DNA of 64,000 nt from Nitrososphaeraceae archaeon (GTDB lineage: Archaea; Thermoproteota; Nitrososphaeria; Nitrososphaerales; Nitrososphaeraceae). The stretch is from the NCBI GenBank assembly GCA_009377575.1, contig WHTU01000009.1, forward strand, positions 1-64,000, in the 5' to 3' direction. The number at the start of each line of letters is the position of its first letter. Within the stretch, counting starts at the first letter, position 1. The notes under the pieces were generated by a model. The model searched no databases. It was not told the DNA's origin and was given only the letters and a program-made list of their open reading frames with translations. A program made the position numbers and the translations under genes. Positions 63,903-64,000 of the stretch are shown piece after piece.

Positions 63903-64000
63903 TTAATTTTAGTCTCCCTGATTAACAGAAGTAGACGGCATTCAATTATATTAACCAAAAACGAATTAAAGATATTATCATACTTTAATAAGGTAGCCCT

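Overview
The window looks like chromosomal DNA of an ammonia-oxidising archaeon of the Nitrososphaerota (Thaumarchaeota), most likely a low-GC member of the Nitrososphaerales. The evidence is gene content: aMBF1, NAC, GINS, MCM, NurA/HerA, ribosomal protein L15e, Lsm, archaeosine TGT, a proteasome beta subunit, Cdc48, archaeal-type AlaRS/LeuRS/ValRS, an ADP-forming acyl-CoA synthetase of the kind used in the thaumarchaeal 3-hydroxypropionate/4-hydroxybutyrate cycle, and a bacterial-type riboflavin synthase beside an archaeal GTP cyclohydrolase III. Many genes start with TTG or GTG. Many have a TATA-like box about 25-35 bases before the start codon and no ribosome binding site, which suggests leaderless mRNAs. 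No rRNA, tRNA, CRISPR array, insertion sequence or integrase was recognised.

1-15.7 kb. The left edge cuts a membrane sensor protein. Next come a PhoU-like regulator with aMBF1, a PUA-domain protein overlapping NAC, and a tightly overlapping operon aspS-gatC-gatA-gatB that makes Asn-tRNA indirectly. Two winged-helix proteins of the same layout face each other, followed by the DNA-end-processing pair nurA-herA, a PII signal protein, and valS-hemD.

15.8-31.3 kb. An M3 oligopeptidase precedes the replication pair GINS-mcm. A riboflavin operon follows (ribE, ribB, ribH, GTP cyclohydrolase III, an amidohydrolase, and the pyrimidine reductase). The amidohydrolase is a good candidate for a step still lacking an enzyme in archaeal riboflavin synthesis. 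Then come small Cys-rich, ferredoxin and methyltransferase-like genes, and a Fap7/AK6-like NTPase.

30.8-47 kb. lsm-tgtA, psmB, leuC-leuD, rpl15e, serA-like, a long helix-turn-helix/coiled-coil protein whose promoter carries a cluster of TGACGA repeats, the ADP-forming acyl-CoA synthetase, a QueD/PTPS enzyme fused to an extra N-terminal domain, and an exported DUF192 protein.

47-58.7 kb. alaS-leuS in tandem, a small membrane protein, a gene-poor 1.5 kb, cdc48, and two very small zinc-ribbon proteins.

58.9-64 kb. This part looks accessory. A winged-helix protein and a Cas4-like iron-sulphur nuclease diverge from one symmetric TATA box. The nuclease is followed by a single-finger protein and a composite protein with two further copies of the same zinc finger (CxxC-x30-CxxC), a NUMOD3-like segment and a Vsr/EDxHD-like nuclease. 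The last locus is a nuclease-like gene that appears to be split by an in-frame TAG. This end is the best place to look for an undescribed mobile or defence-related system.
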